DNA of 6,598 nt from an uncultured Lentisphaeria bacterium (GCA_903821255.1 CAIJKT010000544.1:1-6598); one strand, 5' to 3'. Positions 1-6,357 are shown, counted from the stretch's first letter. Notes: generated from the letters alone by a model not told the origin. Numbers and translations are program-made.

Positions 1-613
1 CCGACGGAATCTTGCCGGCTGGTATATTGTGAAAATCACGGATATAACAAATATACCGGTTTGAATATTTGTCCCAGAAAGCGATATTAAGGGTGTCAAA
101 AGCACCTTGGGTGGTCATACACCACGCTTTCTTGAAATGAATGCCGTCTGCGCTTGTGAAACACCATAGCCCGTTGTTGACCAATCCCACGCCTTTATAG
201 AGTTCATCCTTCGGGCAATCGGGATTCGTATCTTTAAAAACCGAAAAATTGTCAAAATTAGCGGAGTTGTGATCAAGGATGATATTGTTTTCCTTTGAGC
301 CATCAAACTCGCAGATTCCGAGTTTTGGCATCACCCATTTCTTTCCATCCGCACTATCGGCATAGCATATGACTATCCTAAGCGGTACACGCATCATCTC
401 CCAGCCGAGGTAATACATACGGTAGAGATTGTCGTCCTTGAGTATGCAATGAAAATTACAACCGTCTCCCTCCCATCTTTCATCGTGGTCTATGACCACT
501 TCTTTTGGCGAAAGACTGTGCAGTTTCAGTGTGGCCGTGGTTTTTCTGGTGTCGATAAGGTATTCGTCCCAGAACAACTCGCGACGGCTTCCTATATTTA
601 TGGCATTTGACAT
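1..613 (-). CDS. Partial beta-propeller glycosidase-like protein (GH32/GH43-like), 5' part only
   Basis: This gene starts at 613 and runs off the left edge, so only the first 204 residues are visible; family members I recall are usually well over 400 residues. The start is supported by a GGAGG Shine-Dalgarno (624-628) 10 nt upstream and by unbroken coding sequence. Near the N-terminus it reads RRELFWDEYLID (residues 10-21). Then come WEGDG (47-51), YRMYY (64-68), an ADSADGKKW segment (85-93), SADGIHF (154-160) and FDTLNIAFWD (172-181). Repeated blade-like 'S-A-D-G-x-x-F/W' strands and this R-E-L-F-x-D-x-Y-L-I opening match beta-propeller proteins common in Lentisphaerota and Planctomycetota, often annotated as hypothetical or GH32/GH43-like. 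There is no signal peptide, so a cytoplasmic place is likely. It is about 670 nt from the preceding gene and has its own dyad-rich upstream region, so it is probably a separate transcription unit. Catalytic residues and substrate cannot be assigned. Coding status is secure; function is family-level inference. Confidence 0.8.
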   Translation of the reverse strand, partial: MSNAINIGSRRELFWDEYLIDTRKTTATLKLHSLSPKEVVIDHDERWEGDGCNFHCILKDDNLYRMYYLGWEMMRVPLRIVICYADSADGKKWVMPKLGICEFDGSKENNIILDHNSANFDNFSVFKDTNPDCPKDELYKGVGLVNNGLWCFTSADGIHFKKAWCMTTQGAFDTLNIAFWDKYSNRYICYIRDFHNIPAGKIPS

Positions 614-623
614 ATATTCTTAT

Positions 624-628
624 CCTCC
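624..628 (-). promoter_or_regulatory. Shine-Dalgarno of the partial beta-propeller gene
   Basis: GGAGG on the minus strand, within GGGAGGAT, ends 10 nt before the ATG at 613. It is the strongest ribosome-binding site near that gene and fixes the start. Confidence 0.7.
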
Positions 629-710
629 CGGTAATAGTTTAGTCTGATTCCGTGAAAGTTATTTAATCCCGCCACGTTTCCTTTTATATTCCATATTTTT
701 AAAACATCTG

Positions 711-733
711 AGCCAATTTCAAAACTATTGGCT
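711..733. promoter_or_regulatory. Perfect 7-bp dyad upstream of the partial propeller gene
   Basis: The arms AGCCAAT (711-717) and ATTGGCT (727-733) are perfect reverse complements separated by 9 nt. The spacer and right arm on the minus strand contain TTTTGAAA, which includes a possible -35 element (TTGAAA), but no convincing -10 follows at 16-18 nt. The dyad lies about 100 nt upstream of the start at 613. An operator for a sugar-responsive regulator is a reasonable guess; the binding protein is unknown. Confidence 0.35.
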
Positions 734-759
734 TTTGCCTGTTAATAACTTTTTTCTGC

Positions 760-780
760 GTGTCAAAACCATTTTGACAC
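760..780. promoter_or_regulatory. Perfect 21-bp palindrome GTGTCAAAA-N3-TTTTGACAC
   Basis: Two 9-bp arms (760-768 and 772-780) are perfect reverse complements around a 3-nt centre. Each arm carries TTGACA when read outward on its own strand, so a bound protein would cover a consensus -35 hexamer in both directions. It lies about 150 nt upstream of the propeller gene, and its centre is about 48 bp from that of the 711-733 dyad. The form fits an operator for a dimeric regulator. Neither strand shows a good -10 box at the right distance, so promoter function is uncertain. Confidence 0.45.
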
Positions 781-801
781 GGCCGATGCGACTTTTTATT
801 G

Positions 802-838
802 AAAAAGGGGCAAAAACTTCACTTTTTTAGCGTACCCC
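802..838 (-). terminator. Possible rho-independent terminator
   Basis: On the minus strand, GGGG (838-835) can pair with CCCC (810-807). Inside it a run of A residues can pair with TTTTT around a short loop, and the hairpin is followed at once by five T (806-802). The stem has an asymmetric internal loop, so this is not a textbook terminator. It would end a transcript coming from the 900-1280 side before the propeller gene's own upstream region. Confidence 0.35.
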
Positions 839-971
839 TCCATGACCGTTCGTGCGGTCTGTTTAAAACGCTTCGACTGTCAATTACCTTAAACTGTTAT
901 AAAGCAACATGTTGAATAGCTGCTTCGCCGTTATGGCAATAACTCCAAACATCAGGTGGCAGAAAACCTTG

Positions 972-1028
972 CTATTTCCTTTGACTCTGATATTTTTGTA
1001 GAATTATTTTGGGTTGGCGATTTTCCAT
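972..1028 (-). CDS. 18-residue ORF with strong Shine-Dalgarno (doubtful gene or pseudogene start)
   Basis: The ATG at 1028 is preceded 10 nt upstream by AGGAG (1039-1043), a site as good as those of the real genes here. The frame encodes a basic, Gln/Lys-rich 18-residue peptide beginning MENRQPK and ending at TAG (974-972). The same frame stays open past this stop for about 24 more codons, so a longer gene broken by a stop or frameshift is possible. No family is recognised. A leader peptide, a small protein, a relic and chance are all open. Confidence 0.2.
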   Translation of the reverse strand: MENRQPKIILQKYQSQRK

Positions 1029-1151
1029 AATTAAACTTCTCCTCTTTTTTTGTTAGGTTAGAAACTATCGACACAACTCATTTTATATGCATATCGAATA
1101 AGTTCATAGTCCTCGTTTGTCTTCCCGCTCGTCAAAGTAACCCGCCATGCT

Positions 1152-1167
1152 GCTAATAATGATTAGC
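1152..1167. repeat. Perfect stem-loop GCTAAT-N4-ATTAGC at the edge of the pseudopilin relic
   Basis: Six-bp arms at 1152-1157 and 1162-1167 flank a 4-nt loop. It abuts the downstream end of the segment shared with the intact pseudopilin locus. No T-tract follows on the minus strand, so it is not a classical terminator. It could stabilise the 3' end of the operon transcript, or be chance in AT-rich DNA. Confidence 0.3.
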
Positions 1168-1242
1168 GTTAATATAATAGCTGTTATTTACCTCATGTCT
1201 TACCCATATTAGCCCCATACATGCTTGTCCCTTTTGTCCAGA
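1167..1242 (-). repeat. Direct repeat copy A: pseudopilin 3' end plus downstream flank (degenerate)
   Basis: This stretch aligns without gaps to 4385-4460, with 64 of 76 identical by hand count; 9 of the 12 differences are transitions. It covers the last codons of a pseudopilin and about 17 nt beyond the stop. The two copies are in the same orientation, 3.2 kb apart, and bracket both glycosidase genes. Confidence 0.85.
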
Positions 1243-1264
1243 TTTTTTGAGGTTATTGTTTCAT
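1184..1264 (-). pseudogene. Relic of a second pseudopilin gene (C-terminal codons only)
   Basis: Read on the minus strand in the frame of the intact pseudopilin, 1243-1184 gives I-WTKGTSMYGANMGKT-stop-GK-stop. The intact protein ends [19 protein letters not shown]. The Trp codon near the end has become TGA (1195-1193), while the original TAA (1186-1184) is still present. A further in-frame TAA lies at 1255-1253, beside a Pro that aligns with the Pro of the intact YKPGEFW segment. The methylation helix and the main domain are absent, because the neighbouring glycosidase-like gene ends at 1280. At 1264-1256 the nine bases ATGAAACAA equal the first nine of the intact gene. That could be the other end of an internally deleted copy, but it is short enough to be chance. 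Homology of the 3' part is clear; the history is inferred. Confidence 0.8.
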
Positions 1265-1279
1265 GTTTTTCATCAACTG

Positions 1280-2824
1280 TTATGGAAAATCCACTCTCAA
1301 TTCGACATGCTCTATGCAATATGGCCGGCCCCTGGCGGCGAATTCCGCAATGCTGGTGCTTGGAAAGTCTTTATGGTTTTGTACTGAAAACGCATAGTGC
1401 GGGGCATCGCTGTAAGCCGCAGGAACTGTAACCGGACCGATATATTTTACAGGGGAGGAATTGACAAAGACACTGAAATCAGCAGCAGATAGCATGTCAT
1501 CTGACCTGGCGGCGATAATAAGCGTTATGTTTTTGTCGGCCGGGATAATGCCGGTATCGATACGCACAGGAATATGCCCACCGTCCAAATCCGTCTGTCT
1601 GCTGGACTTGCCGTCCACATTGATTGGCAGAATAGCGCTATTGGCAATACCGGGAGCTTCAATGTCATGGTATGTTACAGCATGCCGGCGCGGCAGTGGC
1701 AGCAGAGTTTCCATGCAGCCAAAGTTATTGAGAAGCACGGGATAGTTTTTCCGGGAATTTGGCGTCATATCATCATCGGGCGCACATTTCCCGCAGGCCT
1801 CCGGCCCGACGGTATCCATATAATTAAACAGATAGATTTTGTCTGCTCCGGCTGAAAGGTACATTAGAGCGCTGCCGGCGACGATTTCCATGGTCGAAAA
1901 TTTCATTGGAGCGGCTGGATACGGCCTCATGCCGAGTTCCAGTCCGGCGGCGAGTTCGATGCCTGTTCCCTCCAGCAATTTTTTCCAGAAGTCGATTGAC
2001 ATGTCATTATCAATGCTTTCCCAGCGCGGCGCGGGTACAATCAGATCGACAAGCCGTTCTTTGATCCAGGTCATCACATCGAACCCGAGTTTAAGGGCGG
2101 TAACCGGCGAGTGCGGCAGGCGGACGCTGAGCCGGATGTTGTGTCCGCGCTTGCGGGCGGCGGCATCCACCTTCTGCTTTACCGTCCGCATAAAATCGTT
2201 GATGACGGCAATGCCATTATGTTCCTGTCCGGGCTTAAAGCAGAATATCTCGCGCATCCAGTCCAGTTCCAGGCCGTCGAAATCGTAGTTCTCCAGGCAT
2301 TCTTCAATATAATCCATGTAATGCTGACGCACCTGCTCCTGGCCATAGTCGAGACAGTTATTGAAGTAGTTGTCGTAATGATGATGCGTCACCCGGCGAA
2401 GTTGTTTGTTATTCAGGAAGAACTCGCTCAACAGGAGATGGTCATCCATATTATTGCAATGACAATCGTTCATGCGGACGGAAAGCCATGAAGTCAGGCC
2501 GTCTTTTCGACACTGGTCGAACCAGACGGCGTACATATCCAATTTCTGATTGACGCAAACATCGTAGAGTATTTCGCAATAGGCGCTGGATTCATCGACT
2601 TTGCCTCCGGCTTTGTATCGCATGTATTTATCCAACGCAGTTTCGCGAACCCTGGACGGACTGAAGGAGATCATGCCGTTAGTGTTGATTACGAAATCTG
2701 TAACCTGAGTATTTTTGTACTGGCTGATGAAAGCCCGTAGCACAGACTCGGTTACTTTGACGCCCGCAGCATAACGTGAATGAATAAAATGATTACAATC
2801 TTCATTGATTATGATGCCGCTCAT
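1280..2824 (-). CDS. Leaderless TIM-barrel glycoside-hydrolase-like protein (GHL10-like)
   Basis: A 514-residue protein. The start at 2824 follows the GH5 stop by 24 nt and has a modest AAGGA site about 8 nt upstream, so it is probably translated from the same mRNA. The opening INEDCNHF (6-13) and QVTDFVINTNGM (40-51) resemble a family of uncharacterised glycosidase-like proteins common in Lentisphaerota and Planctomycetota. The clearest motif is YDFDGLELDWMRE (180-192), at the end of a predicted barrel strand; E186 and D188 are candidate acidic catalytic residues, as in related GH-like barrels. Further barrel-like strands are RLSVRLP (231-237), LVDLIVPAPRW (258-268), IELAAGLELG (289-298) and KIYLFNYMD (329-337). 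Residues from about 390 to 514 look like a C-terminal beta-sandwich (NITLIIAAR, FSVFVN, VELRVDF). There is no signal peptide, unlike the upstream GH5, which suggests cytoplasmic action on imported fragments. Coding status is secure; the reaction is unknown. Confidence 0.85.
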   Translation of the reverse strand: MSGIIINEDCNHFIHSRYAAGVKVTESVLRAFISQYKNTQVTDFVINTNGMISFSPSRVRETALDKYMRYKAGGKVDESSAYCEILYDVCVNQKLDMYAVWFDQCRKDGLTSWLSVRMNDCHCNNMDDHLLLSEFFLNNKQLRRVTHHHYDNYFNNCLDYGQEQVRQHYMDYIEECLENYDFDGLELDWMREIFCFKPGQEHNGIAVINDFMRTVKQKVDAAARKRGHNIRLSVRLPHSPVTALKLGFDVMTWIKERLVDLIVPAPRWESIDNDMSIDFWKKLLEGTGIELAAGLELGMRPYPAAPMKFSTMEIVAGSALMYLSAGADKIYLFNYMDTVGPEACGKCAPDDDMTPNSRKNYPVLLNNFGCMETLLPLPRRHAVTYHDIEAPGIANSAILPINVDGKSSRQTDLDGGHIPVRIDTGIIPADKNITLIIAARSDDMLSAADFSVFVNSSPVKYIGPVTVPAAYSDAPHYAFSVQNHKDFPSTSIAEFAARGRPYCIEHVELRVDFP

Positions 2825-2848
2825 GATAATATCCTTTTCATTTGCATT

Positions 2849-4357
2849 TTACTGCTGGTTTCGTGCCAGACCTTTTTTGAGTACCCTGGCCCGTTCAGTT
2901 TCACAGTTGGCCGGGGCCGGATTGTCTTCCACCCGGCCAAAAGTTTCATCGTGTTCCACGCTCCAGACATTGCACTCGCGGAAACTGTGATAAATCCACG
3001 ACCACTGATATTCCTCGAAAATATCAATCAGGTCAGTAAGATATTGCACTGCATCCGGGCCTGGAGCCCAGCGCACCACGCTAAATTCTCCGACTATAAT
3101 CGGAACATGATATTTCAGTTGAAACTGACGCGCTGCCTCCAGATCCTTTTTTATCTGTTCCTTGTTCCATAGCAAACCATTGACAACGCCTGGATACTTT
3201 ATGCCGGTTTTGGCTTTGACTTCCGCCAGGTCGGTGTCCTTAATATTATAAATTCCCTGATGGGTGAATTCATGCGGACTGTAGAAATGAACACTGTAAA
3301 TGATGCGGGAATCCGGCAGCGGCTTCATTCCGGCAAAACCCCAGCAAAGTCCGCCGGGGCCAGTTTGATAGATGATCCAGGTTTCCTTGTCGACTTCACG
3401 AATGGCTTTAATCGCATTTTTAGCGATATCCCGCCATTGCCGCGGGGCATTCGGCATCTGCGCCCAGTCGAGCGGTTCGTTGTAGAGGTCATAGCCATAG
3501 ATGACATCGCGATACGGCAGCAGCCGCTCGGCAATGCCCCGCCATACTTTGCTGACTACCGCGGGATTGTCCCAGCAATTGCCGCCTTTGGCAAAAACGC
3601 TGCCGCTCAATGTCAACACTACTTTCATTTTGGCGTCGCGGGCCGTCTGCAAATACGTCTCCAACTGGTCCAACTGCTTTTCCCAGCCGGGCCCATATTC
3701 AGCCAGCCCGTCCGCTGTATAACTTTCCGGTTTCAGGCTGATCCAGTTGCGAACAACATTGGCGCCCCAGGCATGCAAGTCTGGAAATCCTTTGTGGCTG
3801 GGACAGGTGCAGCCGCGCACTATAGCGGGTTGCGGCCGCTGTTTTTCCAGTTCCGCAACGGGGGGGATTCCGGTTTCCACGACCTCCGGCGCCTGTTCAA
3901 TCCGGATATATTTAATTGCAGAAGCGACCGGTCCAGGTCCCGAAGCCCGGACGATCAGCAACAGCTTCATCGTTTTTTCCAGCCGGAACGGACGCCAGTC
4001 GGTTCGCCAGTCGGGCCGCGCAAGATTCAAGTCAAAGAGCAGCGAGTTCATGTTGAAATCTTTCGTAATCTGAACTTGAATGCTTTGCCCCTTGCCGCAG
4101 GCGGTAACCAGATAATACCCGGTCGGCAAATCGATGGACCGGTAGATTTTTGCATCCCAGCCGTTGCCGTTCAACTCAAGGTTATCCTCCCGTGGAACGA
4201 TCGTCATCTGTTTAGTTTTGTTCCAGCCGGCGGCGGCTTCCCCGCCTTTAAATTCATAAATCAGTTTCACTTCAGCGCTTTTTGGCGGAGCATCGTCCGC
4301 AACAAGTATTGAAACCGTATTACATATCATCAGCAGTAAAATCCCGATAGTTCGCAT
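2849..4357 (-). CDS. Secreted GH5-family glycoside hydrolase with N-terminal beta-sandwich module
   Basis: A 502-residue protein, inferred to be an endo-acting retaining beta-glycosidase (cellulase, mannanase and other GH5 specificities are possible). The start at 4357 is chosen over an upstream in-frame ATG (4414) for two reasons: AGGAG lies 6 nt before it, and it begins a clear signal peptide (MRTIGILLLMICNTVSILVA, then DD), probably cleaved near residue 20. Residues about 30-155 form a beta-rich, carbohydrate-binding-like module. The GH5 barrel spans about 180-480: GANVVRNW (198-205, conserved Arg203), YGYDLYNEP (287-295, acid/base Glu294), YSVHFYSPHEF (354-364, with His357 and Tyr359), PIIVGEF (419-425, nucleophile Glu424) and QWSWIYHSFRE (451-461, aromatic subsite Trp). 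All expected catalytic residues are present, so it should be active. It lies 44 nt after the pseudopilin and 24 nt before the barrel protein, consistent with one operon. Its substrate cannot be deduced. Confidence 0.93.
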   Translation of the reverse strand: MRTIGILLLMICNTVSILVADDAPPKSAEVKLIYEFKGGEAAAGWNKTKQMTIVPREDNLELNGNGWDAKIYRSIDLPTGYYLVTACGKGQSIQVQITKDFNMNSLLFDLNLARPDWRTDWRPFRLEKTMKLLLIVRASGPGPVASAIKYIRIEQAPEVVETGIPPVAELEKQRPQPAIVRGCTCPSHKGFPDLHAWGANVVRNWISLKPESYTADGLAEYGPGWEKQLDQLETYLQTARDAKMKVVLTLSGSVFAKGGNCWDNPAVVSKVWRGIAERLLPYRDVIYGYDLYNEPLDWAQMPNAPRQWRDIAKNAIKAIREVDKETWIIYQTGPGGLCWGFAGMKPLPDSRIIYSVHFYSPHEFTHQGIYNIKDTDLAEVKAKTGIKYPGVVNGLLWNKEQIKKDLEAARQFQLKYHVPIIVGEFSVVRWAPGPDAVQYLTDLIDIFEEYQWSWIYHSFRECNVWSVEHDETFGRVEDNPAPANCETERARVLKKGLARNQQ

Positions 4358-4384
4358 CTTCGACTCCTGTAATTTGACAATCAA

Positions 4385-4460
4385 CGTTAATATAGTGGCG
4401 GTTATTTGCCCCATGCCTTACCCATGTTTACCCCCCACATGCTTGTTCCTTTTGTCCAGA
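4385..4460 (-). repeat. Direct repeat copy B: intact pseudopilin 3' end plus flank
   Basis: This is the functional counterpart of 1167-1242. It covers the last 19 sense codons, the stop codon of the pseudopilin (4404-4402) and 17 nt of the pseudopilin-GH5 gap. That similarity continues past the stop shows that a DNA segment was duplicated, rather than a protein end merely conserved. Confidence 0.85.
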
Positions 4461-5154
4461 ATTCTCCTGGCTTATAAGATGTCGCGTGACCATCCAGATA
4501 GAGCCAGTCACTCATGCCGTTATGGCGTTTCCAGTCCAGAAAAGAAATGGCGGTTCCTGCGGTCCATGCATAAAATTGCCATGCCTGATTGGCACCAGGA
4601 GCGACCGCCGCCGTTACACCACTAGTCGTACCGGTGTAAAGGGTATCGGCAACTGCCGCCGCCTGCGCAGGCTTGGATATCTGCCCCATTTTATAACGGT
4701 AACTCCATTTGTAACCACTCCATGGGTCCAGTCCTTTTTGCGTGCAAAGCACAATCTGCGGATTCAAGCAGATGCCATAATGGATAGCGTAGAGGTTGTC
4801 GGTGGAGGTAACGTCTGAACTCAACATCCCCTGCGGCACCGCCGGGTCGGCAAAAACAGATTTCTGCAGCTTGGCGAAGGTAATATGTTTTTCTGTCAAA
4901 CCCACATAAGGAGCCAGTTGAGTTATCCAGGCCTGCGAGCCTGCTTTTTCCGGCGGAACATTGTAATCATTATTGTCATTGCTGTAAAACTGAAAACCCT
5001 TGCCCATGCTGTTCAGATTATTGATGCAGGTAATCTTTTTGGCTGAATTGCGCGCCTTATTCAGCGCCGGCAGCAGCATTGAGGCCAAAATTGCGATGAT
5101 GGCGATCACCACGAGCAATTCTATAAGTGTAAAATTCACTCTTACTTGTTTCAT
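4402..5154 (-). CDS. Type II secretion-like pseudopilin (N-terminal methylation, H-X9-DG protein)
   Basis: A 250-residue pseudopilin-type protein, expected to sit in the inner membrane by its N-terminal helix and to assemble into a type II secretion-like pseudopilus after cleavage by prepilin peptidase. The start at 5154 has a GGGGG site (5163-5167) 8 nt upstream. A short basic leader MKQVRVN is followed by [24 protein letters not shown] (8-31), with Glu12 at mature position 5. The residue before the cleavage site is Asn7 rather than the usual Gly, a variation I recall as frequent in this family. The central domain is variable and rich in Tyr, Trp and Ala. The C-terminal H-X9-DG motif is exact: His211, nine residues, Asp221-Gly222, followed by His223. 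The size is typical. It leads an apparent operon with two glycosidases. A role in exporting or displaying those enzymes is inferred. A decayed relative of its 3' end lies at 1184-1264. Confidence 0.95.
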   Translation of the reverse strand: MKQVRVNFTLIELLVVIAIIAILASMLLPALNKARNSAKKITCINNLNSMGKGFQFYSNDNNDYNVPPEKAGSQAWITQLAPYVGLTEKHITFAKLQKSVFADPAVPQGMLSSDVTSTDNLYAIHYGICLNPQIVLCTQKGLDPWSGYKWSYRYKMGQISKPAQAAAVADTLYTGTTSGVTAAVAPGANQAWQFYAWTAGTAISFLDWKRHNGMSDWLYLDGHATSYKPGEFWTKGTSMWGVNMGKAWGK

Positions 5155-5178
5155 CTTTATTTCCCCCTTTGTTTTATT

Positions 5179-5215
5179 TTTTTAATGTAACTTTCGACTG
5201 AAAACAACCGTTTCA
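5179..5215 (-). promoter_or_regulatory. Candidate operator and weak promoter of the pseudopilin-glycosidase operon
   Basis: In the 87-nt gap between the regulator and the pseudopilin is TGAAA-N7-TTTCA (5199-5203 and 5211-5215), a dyad of the general LacI-family type. A weak sigma-70-like promoter overlaps it: TTGTTT (5207-5202), 17 nt, TAAAAA (5184-5179), placing transcription start about 20 nt before the pseudopilin ATG. Binding here would block RNA polymerase. Both promoter boxes are far from consensus, so read-through from the regulator gene is an alternative. Confidence 0.35.
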
Positions 5216-5241
5216 TAATCATTTTTACTCCCGCGGCTATG

Positions 5242-6357
5242 TTATTTCATTCCATGGCTTTTTCTTTCTGTACTTTCACGCTCCAGCAGGCCGCTTGGAA
5301 TCAGAAGATGTTCTCCTTTGGGGCAATTTTGCTTCATCCTCTCTTTCAGAATATTACAGATACTGTCCGCCAGAAACTCCTTGTCATAGGAAACTGTAGT
5401 TACGGTCGGCATACTGTAGCGGCATTCAATGTAATCGCCTTCGCCGCATACCAGTATGTCGCGTCCGGGAACGATGCCCTGCTCCTGCAATGCTCCGATT
5501 ATACCCTGTGCGACAAAGTCATTGTGACCCAAAATCGCGTCAAAAGATTTTAAGTCATGTTCGCGGATGAACTCATAGGCATTGCGCCCCTCATAATATG
5601 GAGAGATGTTTTCCGGCATCGGCGGACAGAAGAGCTCACCTGACAATCCGCTTCCCGATGCTGCGAATTCTTTGAATTCGGCGATTTTAGCCTCCGCTTC
5701 CACCGCAAAGCCGTTAGGATTATTGCGCTCGATATTCCAGGAACTGACGACGGCCAGGCGTTTAGCGCCCTTTGACACTACATGATTCAACAGCTCGTCC
5801 AGATGGCTGGCGCTATCCCAGTATACATAGTCGAGCGGCGGCAGCGAACTGCTCATGCCGCGCGTCTGTATGATCTTGTAATCGGAGATCAACCCCAGCG
5901 GAATGTTTCTGCGGACAGACAATTCAAACAACGATGCGTCAAGTCTGCCATAGCAGATCAACGCCTCGGCGTCGGCAATGGTTTCGTTCCAGGCTTCCAT
6001 GCTGTTCTCATCGGCGACCGCCCTTATCTCCATGCTGAGACCAAGCCGCTGCCGCAATTCGGTTCCCAGGCGGGTGATGAGTTCACTCAACATGGGGTTT
6101 TTGCAGGTATCAAATGGATTGCATTCCGGGTTGCCGCCGAAAATAAAGACCACTTTACCGGGAAGAGCACTGTTGCGGCGGAGCTGGCTGCTGGCCGGAC
6201 TGGGCCGATAGTTTTTAGAACGCATTGCCTCCATGATCCGTTCGCGTTTTGCCGCGCTGATCGGGATCGTTTCGGTACAGTTTATAAAGTTGGAGACGGT
6301 GGTCGTGGAGGCCCCGGCCAGCTTCGCGATTGTATTGATGTTAACTCGTTCCTGCAT
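5242..6357 (-). CDS. LacI-family transcriptional regulator
   Basis: A 371-residue DNA-binding regulator of the LacI/GalR type, expected to act as a sugar-responsive repressor of the adjoining operon. The N-terminal helix-turn-helix is INTIAKLAGASTTTVSNFIN (residues 7-26). The linker to the hinge is longer than in typical LacI proteins (CTETIPISAAKRERIMEAM, 27-45) and leads to the hinge-like NYRPSPASSQLRR (49-61). The effector-binding domain starts at KVVFIFGG (68-75) and includes RLAVVSSW (200-207), DAILGHNDFVAQGIIGAL (273-290), the usual position for such a D/N-x-A-x-G helix, and ILVCGEGD (301-308). The length is slightly above the usual 330-350. The start at 6357 is set by the HTH position and a promoter just upstream; its ribosome-binding site is weak (AAGG, 10 nt). 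It is the first gene of the minus-strand series, 87 nt before the pseudopilin. The effector sugar is unknown. Confidence 0.93.
   Translation of the reverse strand: MQERVNINTIAKLAGASTTTVSNFINCTETIPISAAKRERIMEAMRSKNYRPSPASSQLRRNSALPGKVVFIFGGNPECNPFDTCKNPMLSELITRLGTELRQRLGLSMEIRAVADENSMEAWNETIADAEALICYGRLDASLFELSVRRNIPLGLISDYKIIQTRGMSSSLPPLDYVYWDSASHLDELLNHVVSKGAKRLAVVSSWNIERNNPNGFAVEAEAKIAEFKEFAASGSGLSGELFCPPMPENISPYYEGRNAYEFIREHDLKSFDAILGHNDFVAQGIIGALQEQGIVPGRDILVCGEGDYIECRYSMPTVTTVSYDKEFLADSICNILKERMKQNCPKGEHLLIPSGLLERESTERKSHGMK

Larger units (their letters stand above)
614..1183. other. AT-rich gene-poor interval of about 570 nt
   Basis: I find no ORF of convincing length on either strand. 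The interval holds two perfect dyads (711-733, 760-780), a possible minus-strand terminator (802-838), a small GACCG/CGGTC hairpin (844-859), an 18-codon ORF with a strong Shine-Dalgarno (972-1028) and a GCTAAT/ATTAGC hairpin (1152-1167). Minus-strand reading frames from 1028 to about 800 look faintly protein-like but are broken by stops in all three frames. This could be a decayed gene or a leader region. I could not link it to any transposase or intron family. Confidence 0.5.

Noticed and set aside
115..306. 63-residue minus-strand ORF
   Set aside because: It lies in another frame of the partial propeller gene, whose own frame is open over 204 codons with a good ribosome site.
800..1030. 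Decayed transposase or group II intron end
   Set aside because: The GACCG/CGGTC hairpin and the broken frames raised the idea, but no transposase motif, intron domain V or terminal inverted repeats could be recognised.
1839..2491. Two plus-strand ORFs of 149 and 126 residues
   Set aside because: Both are opposite the barrel-glycosidase gene and have no recognisable motifs.
3260..4312. 350-residue plus-strand ORF
   Set aside because: It lies entirely opposite the GH5 gene, whose catalytic motifs and signal peptide are clear. The antisense protein has no recognisable domain; the GC-rich codon use of the GH5 gene explains the open frame.
4358..4414. Upstream in-frame ATG giving a 19-residue longer GH5 protein
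   Set aside because: It would overlap the pseudopilin stop, and it hides the signal peptide. The ATG at 4357 has a well-placed AGGAG and starts the signal peptide directly.
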